18,191 bases of DNA, taken from Eubacterium sp. UBA5416 (GTDB taxonomy: Bacteria; Bacillota; Clostridia; Lachnospirales; Lachnospiraceae). The translations under genes and the position numbers were made by a program. The stretch spans positions 1-18,191 of the forward strand of contig DHNM01000060.1 of the NCBI GenBank assembly GCA_002409525.1, read 5' to 3'. The notes under the pieces are model-generated. The model was not told the DNA's origin, searched no databases, and saw only the letters and a program-made list of their open reading frames with translations. Below are positions 7,465 to 14,037 of this stretch, piece by piece; the first letter of the stretch is position 1, and every line of letters starts with the position of its first letter.

Positions 7465-8437
7465 AGATTATGTACCAAATAAAGATAACCTCGTTGAGGT
7501 CAGCAATCTGAAGCAATACTTTCCAATAAAAGTGGGAATGTTAAAAAAGGTTCCTCTTAAGGCAGTGGATGGGGTATCTTTTGCGATAAAACCCGGAGAG
7601 ACACTTGGACTCGTTGGAGAGTCCGGATGTGGTAAGACAACAGCCGGACGATCTCTGATCAGATTATATACACCTACAGATGGAGATGTCTTTTTTAACG
7701 GAGAGAGAGTCAGTGAAAAAAATATCGGATATATGCGTAAAGATATGCAGATGGTTTTCCAGGATCCGTATTCTTCTCTTAATCCCCGCATGACAGTTGA
7801 GGACATTATTGGTGAGCCACTGGATGTTCATAAGATGTATCATTCAAAGGGAGAGCGCAGAGACAGAATTCTGGAGCTTATGGAACTGGTCGGTCTGAAT
7901 GCCGAACATGCGACGAGATATGCCCATGAGTTTTCCGGCGGGCAAAGACAAAGGATCGGAATCGCGAGAGCACTGGCTACAAAACCGAAATTTATCGTCT
8001 GCGATGAGGCTGTCAGTGCACTGGACGTGTCTATACAGGCGCAGGTAATCAATATGTTTGATGAGCTTCAGAAAAAGCTTGGTGTAGCCTATCTCTTTAT
8101 CGCCCATGACTTACTGGTTGTACATCATATTTCAGACCGCATAGCCGTCATGTATCTGGGGAGAATCGTAGAGATATCGGATGCGGATGAGTTGAACGCG
8201 AATCCGATTCATCCCTACACACAGTCGTTGTTGTCGGCGGTTCCCTATCCGGATCCAAAGAAGGCAAAAGAACGTCACAGAATTATTCTCAAAGGGGACG
8301 TTCCAAGTCCGCTTCATATGCCTACCGGATGTGCGTTCCGTACCAGATGCAGGTATGCGACGGAGCAGTGTGCACAGGAATGCCCACAACTTACGGATCG
8401 CGGGGATGGTCATCAGGTGGCATGTTGGAACAAGTAA
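7457..8437 (+). CDS. oppF: Oligopeptide ABC transporter ATPase OppF
   Basis: The 326-residue partner ATPase has Walker A GESGCGKT (54-61), Q-loop FQDPYSSLNP (101-110), signature FSGGQRQRI (159-167), Walker B FIVCDEAVSALD (179-190) and the switch His in IAHD (215-218). The C-terminal extension has HPYTQSLLSAVPYPDP and the cysteines C292, C298, C305, C309 and C323, the OppF/DppF pattern. Both ATP sites of an OppDF dimer therefore look intact. Its ATG lies inside the oppD 3' end, with AAAGGAG upstream. A 106-base gap with a probable promoter separates it from oppA. Confidence 0.97.
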   Translation: MNKDYVPNKDNLVEVSNLKQYFPIKVGMLKKVPLKAVDGVSFAIKPGETLGLVGESGCGKTTAGRSLIRLYTPTDGDVFFNGERVSEKNIGYMRKDMQMVFQDPYSSLNPRMTVEDIIGEPLDVHKMYHSKGERRDRILELMELVGLNAEHATRYAHEFSGGQRQRIGIARALATKPKFIVCDEAVSALDVSIQAQVINMFDELQKKLGVAYLFIAHDLLVVHHISDRIAVMYLGRIVEISDADELNANPIHPYTQSLLSAVPYPDPKKAKERHRIILKGDVPSPLHMPTGCAFRTRCRYATEQCAQECPQLTDRGDGHQVACWNK

Positions 8438-8460
8438 ATTTTATTTGATTTATATTTATC

Positions 8461-8489
8461 TTTCCTTTTTGGAAAACGTAGGGTATAAT
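8461..8489 (+). promoter_or_regulatory. Possible separate promoter for oppA
   Basis: A perfect TATAAT (8484-8489) stands 17 bases after TTTCCT (8461-8466), a weak -35 match. Transcription would start about 50 bases before the oppA ATG. An extra promoter for the binding protein would fit the need for more OppA than membrane subunits, but activity is inferred. Confidence 0.5.
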
Positions 8490-8543
8490 CAGATATTATA
8501 AAATAAAAAATACTGAGAAAAGTATTTGAAGGAGGAGTTTTTT

Positions 8544-10322
8544 ATGAAAAAGCGTATCATATCAGTATTACTTGCGTCGACTATGGTTCTTGGAACTGCA
8601 CTGGCAGGTTGTGGAGGTTCAGGCGAAAGTTCCGATTCACAGTCTTCTGCCGGTAAGTCGGCAGACAGTACTTCCGAAAGTGCCGGCTCTGCAGATGAAA
8701 AATCTGAGGAACATGGACCATCCAGCGAAGCTGCACCCAACTGGGAAAAGTATGATGCTCTCATTGCTGATATTAATAAAGAGACAGATATGAAAAAAAG
8801 AGAAGAAATGATGCATGATGCAGAGGATATGCTGATGGATACTTACGCAGTAATTCCGTTATATTATTACAATGATGTTTACATGCAGAAGGAAGATGTA
8901 TCCGATATATACGCGAACCTTTTCGGGTTTAAATATTTTGCATTTGCGAAAGCCCCGGATAATGAGCTGGCCCTGCAGATTGCATCTGAACCGAATAAGC
9001 TTGATCCGGCTTTGAATTCAACAGTAGATGGTGCCTGCCTTTCCCTTTTATCATTTGCCGGATTGTATACGTATAACAAAGAAGGAGAGCTTGTTCCGGA
9101 TCTTGCTCAAGATTACAAGATGAGCGAGGATGGGCTGACCTATACCTTTACAATGAAAGACGGGTTAAAGTGGTCTGATGGAGATGAACTTGATGCCAAG
9201 GATGTTCTTTATAGCTGGAATCGTCTGGCTAATCCGGACACAGGTGCGGATTATTCGTATCTGACTGATATTATTGCTAAAAAAGATGATAAAACATTAG
9301 ACGCTGAGGCATCTGAGGATGGTAAGACATTTACAGTAAAATTAAATGCGCCATGTGCATATTTCCTTGATTTATGTGCGTTCCCCGCATTCGCTCCGGT
9401 TCCGCAGCAGAATGTGGAATCTGCTCAGGGTGCTGCGGACAATCCAGGTGCATGGTGTGTGGAATCAGGGTTTGTTACATCAGGGCCTTTTCGGTGCACA
9501 GAGTGGAAACATAATGAGTCTATGACTTATGAAAAAAATCCTAATTACTATGATGCAGACAAAGTTTCATTGAATAAGATTCAGTTCATGCTTAGTGATG
9601 ATGACACTGCAATTTTCAATGCGTATAAGGATAATTCTCTGCAGTTTATCGATACAATTGCGACTGATGAAATGAAAGAGGCAAAGAAAAAGAAAGATTT
9701 TCATAAGATCCCAACGCTTGGAACTTATTATAGTGGATTCAATGTAAACAGTGATCTGTTTAAAGGAAAAACGGTAAAACAGGCGAAGGAAATGAGAGAA
9801 GCATTTTCACTTCTGATTGATCGTCAATATATTGTAGATACAGTTGCCCAGGCGGGACAGGAACTGGCGAACACATTCGTTCCGGCCGGAATGGCAGATG
9901 GAAACGATGGGGAGTTCCGTAAGAATGATGATGCGTACACCTATCCGGATGAAAAGAATACCGGGTATTATGATCCAAAGAATGTAGATACAGATAAGGC
10001 AATTGAACTTCTTAAGAAAGCCGGTTATGAATTTGATGACAGCAATATGCTTTCTTCCGAAACTCCGATTAATATGACATATCTTACAAATGATTCAGAG
10101 GGGAATGTTAAGATTGGAGAAGCTATCCAGCAGGATCTTGCGGCAGTCGGAATTAATCTTGATGTAGAGTCACATGAATGGTCAGTGTTCCTTGACGAGA
10201 GAAAACAAGGTAAGTTTGATTTCTGCCGGGAAGGATGGCTGGCAGACTATAATGATCCGATTAATATGCTTGAGATGTGGACAACTGATTCAGGAAATAA
10301 TGATATGCAGTTTGGAAGATAA
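8544..10322 (+). CDS. oppA: OppA-type peptide-binding lipoprotein, circularly permuted
   Basis: This 592-residue lipoprotein starts at the ATG at 8544 behind GAAGGAGGAG. Residues 1-22 are a signal peptide with lipobox LAGC (lipidated C23); 24-65 are a Ser/Glu-rich linker. Residues about 66-137 (from NWEKYDALIADINKE to AVIPLYYYNDVYM and LFGFKYFAFA) match the extreme C-terminus of usual OppA proteins. From about 139 the normal N-terminus begins (ELALQIASEPNKLDPALNS, then KWSDGDELDAKDVLYSW), and the rest follows in normal order to WLADYNDPINMLEMW...NNDMQFGR, exactly where the C-terminal segment would be expected. Each segment occurs once and the mature domain is about 527 residues, so it looks complete but reordered. 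It should deliver peptides to OppBC. Misassembly is the main alternative. Confidence 0.88.
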   Translation: MKKRIISVLLASTMVLGTALAGCGGSGESSDSQSSAGKSADSTSESAGSADEKSEEHGPSSEAAPNWEKYDALIADINKETDMKKREEMMHDAEDMLMDTYAVIPLYYYNDVYMQKEDVSDIYANLFGFKYFAFAKAPDNELALQIASEPNKLDPALNSTVDGACLSLLSFAGLYTYNKEGELVPDLAQDYKMSEDGLTYTFTMKDGLKWSDGDELDAKDVLYSWNRLANPDTGADYSYLTDIIAKKDDKTLDAEASEDGKTFTVKLNAPCAYFLDLCAFPAFAPVPQQNVESAQGAADNPGAWCVESGFVTSGPFRCTEWKHNESMTYEKNPNYYDADKVSLNKIQFMLSDDDTAIFNAYKDNSLQFIDTIATDEMKEAKKKKDFHKIPTLGTYYSGFNVNSDLFKGKTVKQAKEMREAFSLLIDRQYIVDTVAQAGQELANTFVPAGMADGNDGEFRKNDDAYTYPDEKNTGYYDPKNVDTDKAIELLKKAGYEFDDSNMLSSETPINMTYLTNDSEGNVKIGEAIQQDLAAVGINLDVESHEWSVFLDERKQGKFDFCREGWLADYNDPINMLEMWTTDSGNNDMQFGR

Positions 10323-10352
10323 AAGGCCTGTCTGATACAGATAAGAGCTTCT

Positions 10353-10404
10353 AAACAGGACTGTTCGTCCAAAATCTTATGGATTCGGCCGGACAGTCCT
10401 GTTT
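10353..10404 (+). terminator. Hairpin terminator after oppA
   Basis: An 18-base arm (10353-10370, beginning AAACAGGACTGT) pairs with 10387-10404 (ending ACAGTCCTGTTT) with one mismatch and one G-U pair; the loop is 16 bases. It lies 30 bases after the oppA stop. The T run is short (TTTAT), and A residues flank the left arm, so it may act in both directions. It separates the opp unit from rpmJ. Confidence 0.7.
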
Positions 10405-10418
10405 ATGTAAAAAAGCAC

Positions 10419-10447
10419 TTGCATTCCTTGACCTGCAATGTTATAAT
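10419..10447 (+). promoter_or_regulatory. Promoter of rpmJ and the alpha-type ribosomal operon
   Basis: TTGCAT (10419-10424) and a perfect TATAAT (10442-10447) are 17 bases apart, placed right after the opp terminator. Transcription would start about 90 bases before rpmJ. The predicted leader contains an inverted repeat TGCACTT (10464-10470) / AAGTGCA (10493-10499). Confidence 0.75.
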
Positions 10448-10545
10448 ATAAAACGATCTTTTGTGCACTTCTAATGAATTAATCCGCTTGGAAAGTGCAT
10501 ATAAGAAGGAAACTTTATTTGTTTTTTAAGAAAGGAGGATTCATC

Positions 10546-10659
10546 ATGAAAGTGAGATCTTCAGTAAAGCCAATGTGCGAGAAGTGCAAAGTTATCAGAA
10601 GAAAAGGCAAAGTAAGAATCATTTGTGAGAATCCAAAACACAAACAACGTCAGGGATGA
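10546..10659 (+). CDS. rpmJ: 50S ribosomal protein L36
   Basis: This 37-codon gene reads MKVRSSVKPMCEKCKVIRRK then GKVRIICENPKHKQRQG, the full bacterial L36. The zinc ligands C11, C14, C27 and H32 are all present, so this is the zinc-binding (C+) form. L36 is the smallest 50S protein and helps organise 23S rRNA. AAGAAAGGAGGA precedes the ATG strongly. Relatives normally have it directly after infA; here it is the first gene after the opp operon and follows its own promoter. A hairpin (CAGGG at 10651-10655 with CCCTG at 10675-10679) covers the stop codon. Confidence 0.97.
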   Translation: MKVRSSVKPMCEKCKVIRRKGKVRIICENPKHKQRQG

Positions 10660-10936
10660 CACCCGTTGTTATCACCCTGAAACATTATTAAGTGCGGCTG
10701 CAGTTGACTCACCAGGCGGTGTTGTTCAACTGATAATATTATAAAGTAAGACGTGATTTCCGAAAACTGTAATCATGACACCCCGGTGGATGCGTATAGC
10801 GTCCCCTTATAATATTGCTTAATACTCTTTTACATTCATTTTGTGTGAAGGAGAACGGTTGTGCATGAACACGACTGGATACAGATATTTCTGTGTCCCA
10901 ATTAGGAAAATATTTATATAATGGAGGAAAACGTAC
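10660..10936 (+). ncRNA. Candidate structured RNA leader upstream of rpsM
   Basis: This 277-base interval between rpmJ and rpsM has no protein gene. It holds several good hairpins: CAGTTGA (10701-10707) with TCAACTG (10726-10732), enclosing CACC/GGTG; GGATGC (10788-10793) with GCGTCC (10799-10804); GTTGTG (10858-10863) with CACGAC (10870-10875); and GGATACAG (10877-10884) with CTGTGTCC (10891-10898). Some pairs are G-U. The interval is unusually long for this position. In gamma-proteobacteria S4 represses the alpha operon through a leader before rpsM; a functional analogue is possible, but no known family was recognised by eye. Confidence 0.45.
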
Positions 10937-11305
10937 ATGGCTCGTATAGCTGGTGTAGATTTACCAAGAGACAAACGTGTAGAGATTGGCCTGACTTATA
11001 TTTATGGCATAGGTAGAAGCAGCGCTGACAGAATTTTAAAAGAGGCCGGGGTGGATCCGGATGTTCGCTGTAGAGACTTAACAGATGATGATATCAAGAA
11101 GATCAGTGGTGTCATCGATGAGTCTCAGACAGTAGAAGGTGATCTGCGTCGTGAAACTGCTATGAATATCAAGCGGCTTCAGGAGATTGGATGCTATCGC
11201 GGAATTCGCCATAGAAAAGGACTTCCTGTTCGTGGGCAGAAGACAAAGACTAATGCCAGAACACGAAAAGGACCAAAGAGGACGATTGCGAACAAGAAGA
11301 AATAA
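10937..11305 (+). CDS. rpsM: 30S ribosomal protein S13
   Basis: The 122-residue protein begins MARIAGVDLPRDKRVEIGLT, then YIYGIGRSSADRIL, the helix-two-turns-helix region. The motif CYRGIRHRKGLPVRGQKT and the basic tail with NARTRKGPKRTIANKKK follow. S13 sits in the head of the 30S subunit and contacts the P-site tRNA and the B1 bridges to the 50S subunit. Length and motifs are normal. GGAGG (10923-10927) lies at a normal distance before the ATG. It opens the rpsM-rpsK-rpsD-rpoA-rplQ block and follows the structured intergenic region, whose folding could affect its translation. Confidence 0.98.
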   Translation: MARIAGVDLPRDKRVEIGLTYIYGIGRSSADRILKEAGVDPDVRCRDLTDDDIKKISGVIDESQTVEGDLRRETAMNIKRLQEIGCYRGIRHRKGLPVRGQKTKTNARTRKGPKRTIANKKK

Positions 11306-11341
11306 TAAGTAAATATAAGAAAGTGTAGGTTAGTTTTTATT

Positions 11342-11734
11342 ATGGCAAAAGTGACAAAGAAATCGACAAAACGTCGTGTCAAGAAAAACGTTGAACGCGG
11401 ACAGGCACATATCCAGTCATCTTTCAATAATACAATTGTAACATTGACCGATACAGCTGGGAATGCTCTTTCATGGGCGAGTGCAGGTGGTCTGGGATTT
11501 AGAGGTTCAAGGAAATCTACTCCTTATGCAGCTCAGATGGCAGCAGAAACTGCAACAAAAGCAGCTTTGACACATGGATTAAAAACCGTTGATGTGTTCG
11601 TAAAAGGACCAGGTTCAGGACGTGAAGCGGCAATTCGTGCATTACAGGCCAATGGTCTGGAAGTAACAAGTATTTGTGACGTTACACCTGTACCACATAA
11701 TGGTTGTCGTCCACCAAAACGTAGAAGAGTCTAA
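11342..11734 (+). CDS. rpsK: 30S ribosomal protein S11
   Basis: The 130-residue protein is a normal S11. It has a basic N-terminus (KKSTKRRVKKNVERGQAHIQ), then SSFNNTIVTLTDTAGN, SWASAGGLGFRGSRKSTPYA and the conserved tail VTPVPHNGCRPPKRRRV. S11 lies on the platform of the 30S subunit, near the mRNA in the E site. It sits 36 bases after rpsM. The upstream sequence AAGTGTAGGTTAG is a poor Shine-Dalgarno match compared with its neighbours, so translation may depend partly on ribosomes arriving from rpsM. It ends 17 bases before rpsD. Confidence 0.98.
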   Translation: MAKVTKKSTKRRVKKNVERGQAHIQSSFNNTIVTLTDTAGNALSWASAGGLGFRGSRKSTPYAAQMAAETATKAALTHGLKTVDVFVKGPGSGREAAIRALQANGLEVTSICDVTPVPHNGCRPPKRRRV

Positions 11735-11751
11735 TTAGGAGGTCATAGCAA

Positions 11752-12345
11752 ATGGCAGTAGATAGAGTTCCGGTTCTGAAAAGATGTAGATCTCTGGGTC
11801 TGGATCCGGTTTATTTGGGAATTGATAAGAAGTCCACACGTCAGTTAAGACGCTCAAGACGCAAGGTGTCTGAGTACGGACTTCAGTTGAGAGAAAAACA
11901 GAAAGCAAAATTTATTTACGGAGTGCTTGAAAAGCCTTTCCGTAACTACTATAAAAAGGCAGACAAGATGGCAGGACAGACAGGTGCTAATCTGATGATT
12001 CTGATGGAAATGCGTCTGGACAATATTATTTTCCGCCTTGGATTTGCAAGAACAAGAAGAGAAGCGAGACAGATCGTTGATCATAAGCATATCACAGTGA
12101 ATGGCAGGGTGGTTAACATTCCTTCTTACCAGGTTCACGCAGGGGATGTAATTGAAATAAAAGAGAGTAAAAAATCCTATCAGAGATATAAAGACATTTT
12201 AGACGTAACAGGCGGACGCCTGGTACCGGAATGGCTGGATGCGGATCAGGAAACACTTAAAGGCACTGTTAAGGAATTACCGGCTCGCGAAGTGATCGAT
12301 GTTCCTGTAGATGAGATGCTGATCGTCGAGTTGTACTCTAAATAA
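11752..12345 (+). CDS. rpsD: 30S ribosomal protein S4, zinc-less form
   Basis: The 197-residue protein contains the S4 core: SEYGLQLREKQKAKFIYGVL, an S4 RNA-binding domain with RLDNIIFRLGFARTRREARQ and VDHKHITVNGRVVNIPSYQV, and the terminal PVDEMLIVELYSK. S4 nucleates assembly of the 30S 5' domain. The N-terminal region has a single cysteine (C12), so there is no zinc knuckle, and the usual PGQHG motif is absent, replaced by an Arg/Ser-rich stretch. This looks like the normal form in Lachnospiraceae. TTAGGAGG gives a strong ribosome site. Being in this operon, it is the best candidate for any autogenous repressor acting on the rpsM leader. Confidence 0.97.
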   Translation: MAVDRVPVLKRCRSLGLDPVYLGIDKKSTRQLRRSRRKVSEYGLQLREKQKAKFIYGVLEKPFRNYYKKADKMAGQTGANLMILMEMRLDNIIFRLGFARTRREARQIVDHKHITVNGRVVNIPSYQVHAGDVIEIKESKKSYQRYKDILDVTGGRLVPEWLDADQETLKGTVKELPAREVIDVPVDEMLIVELYSK

Positions 12346-12391
12346 GTAATGTAACAACAAGCCAATCAATATTATAAGGAGGGGCCTTCGA

Positions 12392-13354
12392 GTGTTGGAT
12401 TTTAACAAACCGAAAATTGAGATTACAGAGATTTCTGAAGACAAAAAGTACGGCAGATTTGTGGTAGAACCGCTGGAAAGAGGTTACGGTACGACACTTG
12501 GCAATTCACTTAGGAGAATTATGCTTTCATCTCTGCCGGGCGCTGCGGTAAGCCAGGTTAAGATAGACGGTGTACTGCACGAATTCAGCTCTATTCCAGG
12601 GGTGAAGGAAGATGTTACAGAGATTATCATGAATCTGAAGAGCCTTGCTATTAAGAATACGAGTGAGACTGACGAAGCCAAAATTGCTTATATTGAGTAC
12701 GAAGGCGAAGGCGTAGTGAGAGGGTCTGATATACAGTCGGATCAGGATATTGAAATCATGAATCCTGACCAGGAGATCGCTCACTTAAGCGGCGGAACAG
12801 ACAGCAAACTTTATATGGAACTGACTATTACAAAGGGCAGAGGATATGTGAGTGCCGAAAAAGGCAAGACAGATGATATGCCCATAGGTGTGATCGCGGT
12901 AGATGCAATCTATACACCTGTAGAACGTGTAAATCTTTCCGTAGAAAACACCCGTGTCGGTCAGATTACCGACTTTGATAAGCTGACTTTAGATGTTTAT
13001 ACAAAGGGAACTCTTGATCCGGACGAAGCAGTAAGCCTTGCAGCTAAGGTTTTGAGTGAACATCTAAAACTGTTCATCGATCTTTCTGAGAATGCAAAAA
13101 CTGCAGAGGTAATGGTAGAGAAAGAGGATAATGAAAAAGAGAAAGTTCTTGAGATGAATATCGATGAACTTGAATTGTCCGTTCGATCCTATAACTGTCT
13201 GAAACGTGCCGGAATCAATACTGTAGAGGAACTTTGCAATAAAACTCCTGAAGATATGATGAAGGTTCGTAACCTTGGACGCAAGTCTTTAGAAGAAGTT
13301 CTTTCAAAATTAAAAGAGCTGGGGCTGGAACTCAGTCCCGGTGATGAACAATAA
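12392..13354 (+). CDS. rpoA: RNA polymerase alpha subunit
   Basis: The 320-residue subunit starts at GTG (12392), read as Met, behind AAGGAGG at an ideal distance; the next codons give LDFNKPKIEI. The N-terminal dimerisation domain has LERGYGTTLGNSLRRIMLSS and GVKEDVTEIIMNLK and runs to about 230. A charged linker (EKEDNEKEKV) leads to the C-terminal domain, with LELSVRSYNCLKRAGINTVE carrying the conserved Arg that contacts UP elements and activators, and MKVRNLGRKSLEEV. The two alpha subunits form the scaffold for beta and beta'. The rpsD-rpoA-rplQ order is standard; gaps are 46 and 75 bases. Confidence 0.98.
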   Translation: MLDFNKPKIEITEISEDKKYGRFVVEPLERGYGTTLGNSLRRIMLSSLPGAAVSQVKIDGVLHEFSSIPGVKEDVTEIIMNLKSLAIKNTSETDEAKIAYIEYEGEGVVRGSDIQSDQDIEIMNPDQEIAHLSGGTDSKLYMELTITKGRGYVSAEKGKTDDMPIGVIAVDAIYTPVERVNLSVENTRVGQITDFDKLTLDVYTKGTLDPDEAVSLAAKVLSEHLKLFIDLSENAKTAEVMVEKEDNEKEKVLEMNIDELELSVRSYNCLKRAGINTVEELCNKTPEDMMKVRNLGRKSLEEVLSKLKELGLELSPGDEQ

Positions 13355-13429
13355 ATATTTGTAGATACAAGCGCTGTGTCAGTAAGACCGAAGATGCGTG
13401 GCATGGCGTTCCACAAATGGAGGAAAATA

Positions 13430-13966
13430 ATGGCTAAATATAGAAAACTGAGCAGAACATCTGATCAGAGAAATGCATTGCTCAGAAACCAGGTGACGAA
13501 TCTGCTTTATCGTGGAAGAATCCGTACAACGGAAGCCAAGGCGAAAGAGATTCGTAAGATTGCAGATGCCATGATTGCACTTGCAGTTCGAGAAAAAGAC
13601 AATTATGAAACCGTAACCGTGACAGCGAAAGTTCCGAAAAAGGATGCTGACGGCAAACGTGTGAAAGAAGTAACGGACGGAAAGAAAGTTACGGTATATG
13701 ACGAAGTAGAAAAAGAGATAAAAAAAGATTCACCATCCAGACTTCACGCAAGGCGTCAGATGATGAAAGTTTTATATCCGGTTACTGAAGTTCCAAAAGA
13801 TAATAAAGAAAAAAAGAAGAACACAAAACAGGTTGACATGGTCGCTAAGTTATTCGACGAAATTGCACCTAAATACGAAAACCGTAATGGCGGGTATACT
13901 CGTATTATTAAAATCGGAGAGCGTAAAGGCGATGCTGCCATGGAAGTTCTTATTGAATTAGTATAA
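13430..13966 (+). CDS. rplQ: 50S ribosomal protein L17 with an internal insertion
   Basis: The ATG at 13430 follows TGGAGGA; an in-frame earlier ATG (13376) lacks a site and would add non-family residues. The product has 178 residues, against about 110-130 for typical L17. The core is clear: MAKYRKLSRTSDQRNALLRN, TTEAKAKEIRKIADAMI at the N-terminal side; LHARRQ (105-110); and NRNGGYTRIIKIGERKGDAA near the end. An extra 45-50 residues (about 57-104), Lys/Asp/Val-rich, sit just before LHARRQ. Similar long L17 proteins occur in Lachnospiraceae, so this is probably a lineage trait. L17 lies near the peptide exit tunnel. It is the last gene before a strong terminator. Confidence 0.95.
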   Translation: MAKYRKLSRTSDQRNALLRNQVTNLLYRGRIRTTEAKAKEIRKIADAMIALAVREKDNYETVTVTAKVPKKDADGKRVKEVTDGKKVTVYDEVEKEIKKDSPSRLHARRQMMKVLYPVTEVPKDNKEKKKNTKQVDMVAKLFDEIAPKYENRNGGYTRIIKIGERKGDAAMEVLIELV

Positions 13967-13975
13967 TGTGATATA

Positions 13976-14016
13976 AAAGAGTGAACGCAGCATAGCAGAT
14001 GTTCACTCTTTTTTCT
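13976..14016 (+). terminator. Intrinsic terminator after rplQ
   Basis: AAAGAGTGAAC (13976-13986) pairs perfectly with GTTCACTCTTT (14001-14011), loop of 14 bases, followed by more T residues and a T/C-rich stretch. It closes the ribosomal operon 10 bases after the rplQ stop. Confidence 0.9.
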
Positions 14017-14037
14017 CTTTTTAGGAGTTATAATACA

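Noticed and set aside
10323..10545. Possible frameshift or premature stop cutting the normal C-terminus off oppA
   Set aside because: Reading the bases after the stop shows nothing like the OppA C-terminal segment; the first part is a terminator hairpin and then a promoter. The segment is found intact near the N-terminus instead, so permutation explains the gene better than truncation.
10808..10813. TATAAT within the rpmJ-rpsM interval as an rpsM promoter
   Set aside because: The bases 16-18 upstream (around GGTGGA) do not resemble a -35 box and there is no extended -10 TG.
14029..14034. TATAAT just before the lipid kinase start
   Set aside because: No -35 at a suitable distance (the upstream bases are the rplQ terminator) and it is too close to the ATG to leave the ribosome site in the transcript.
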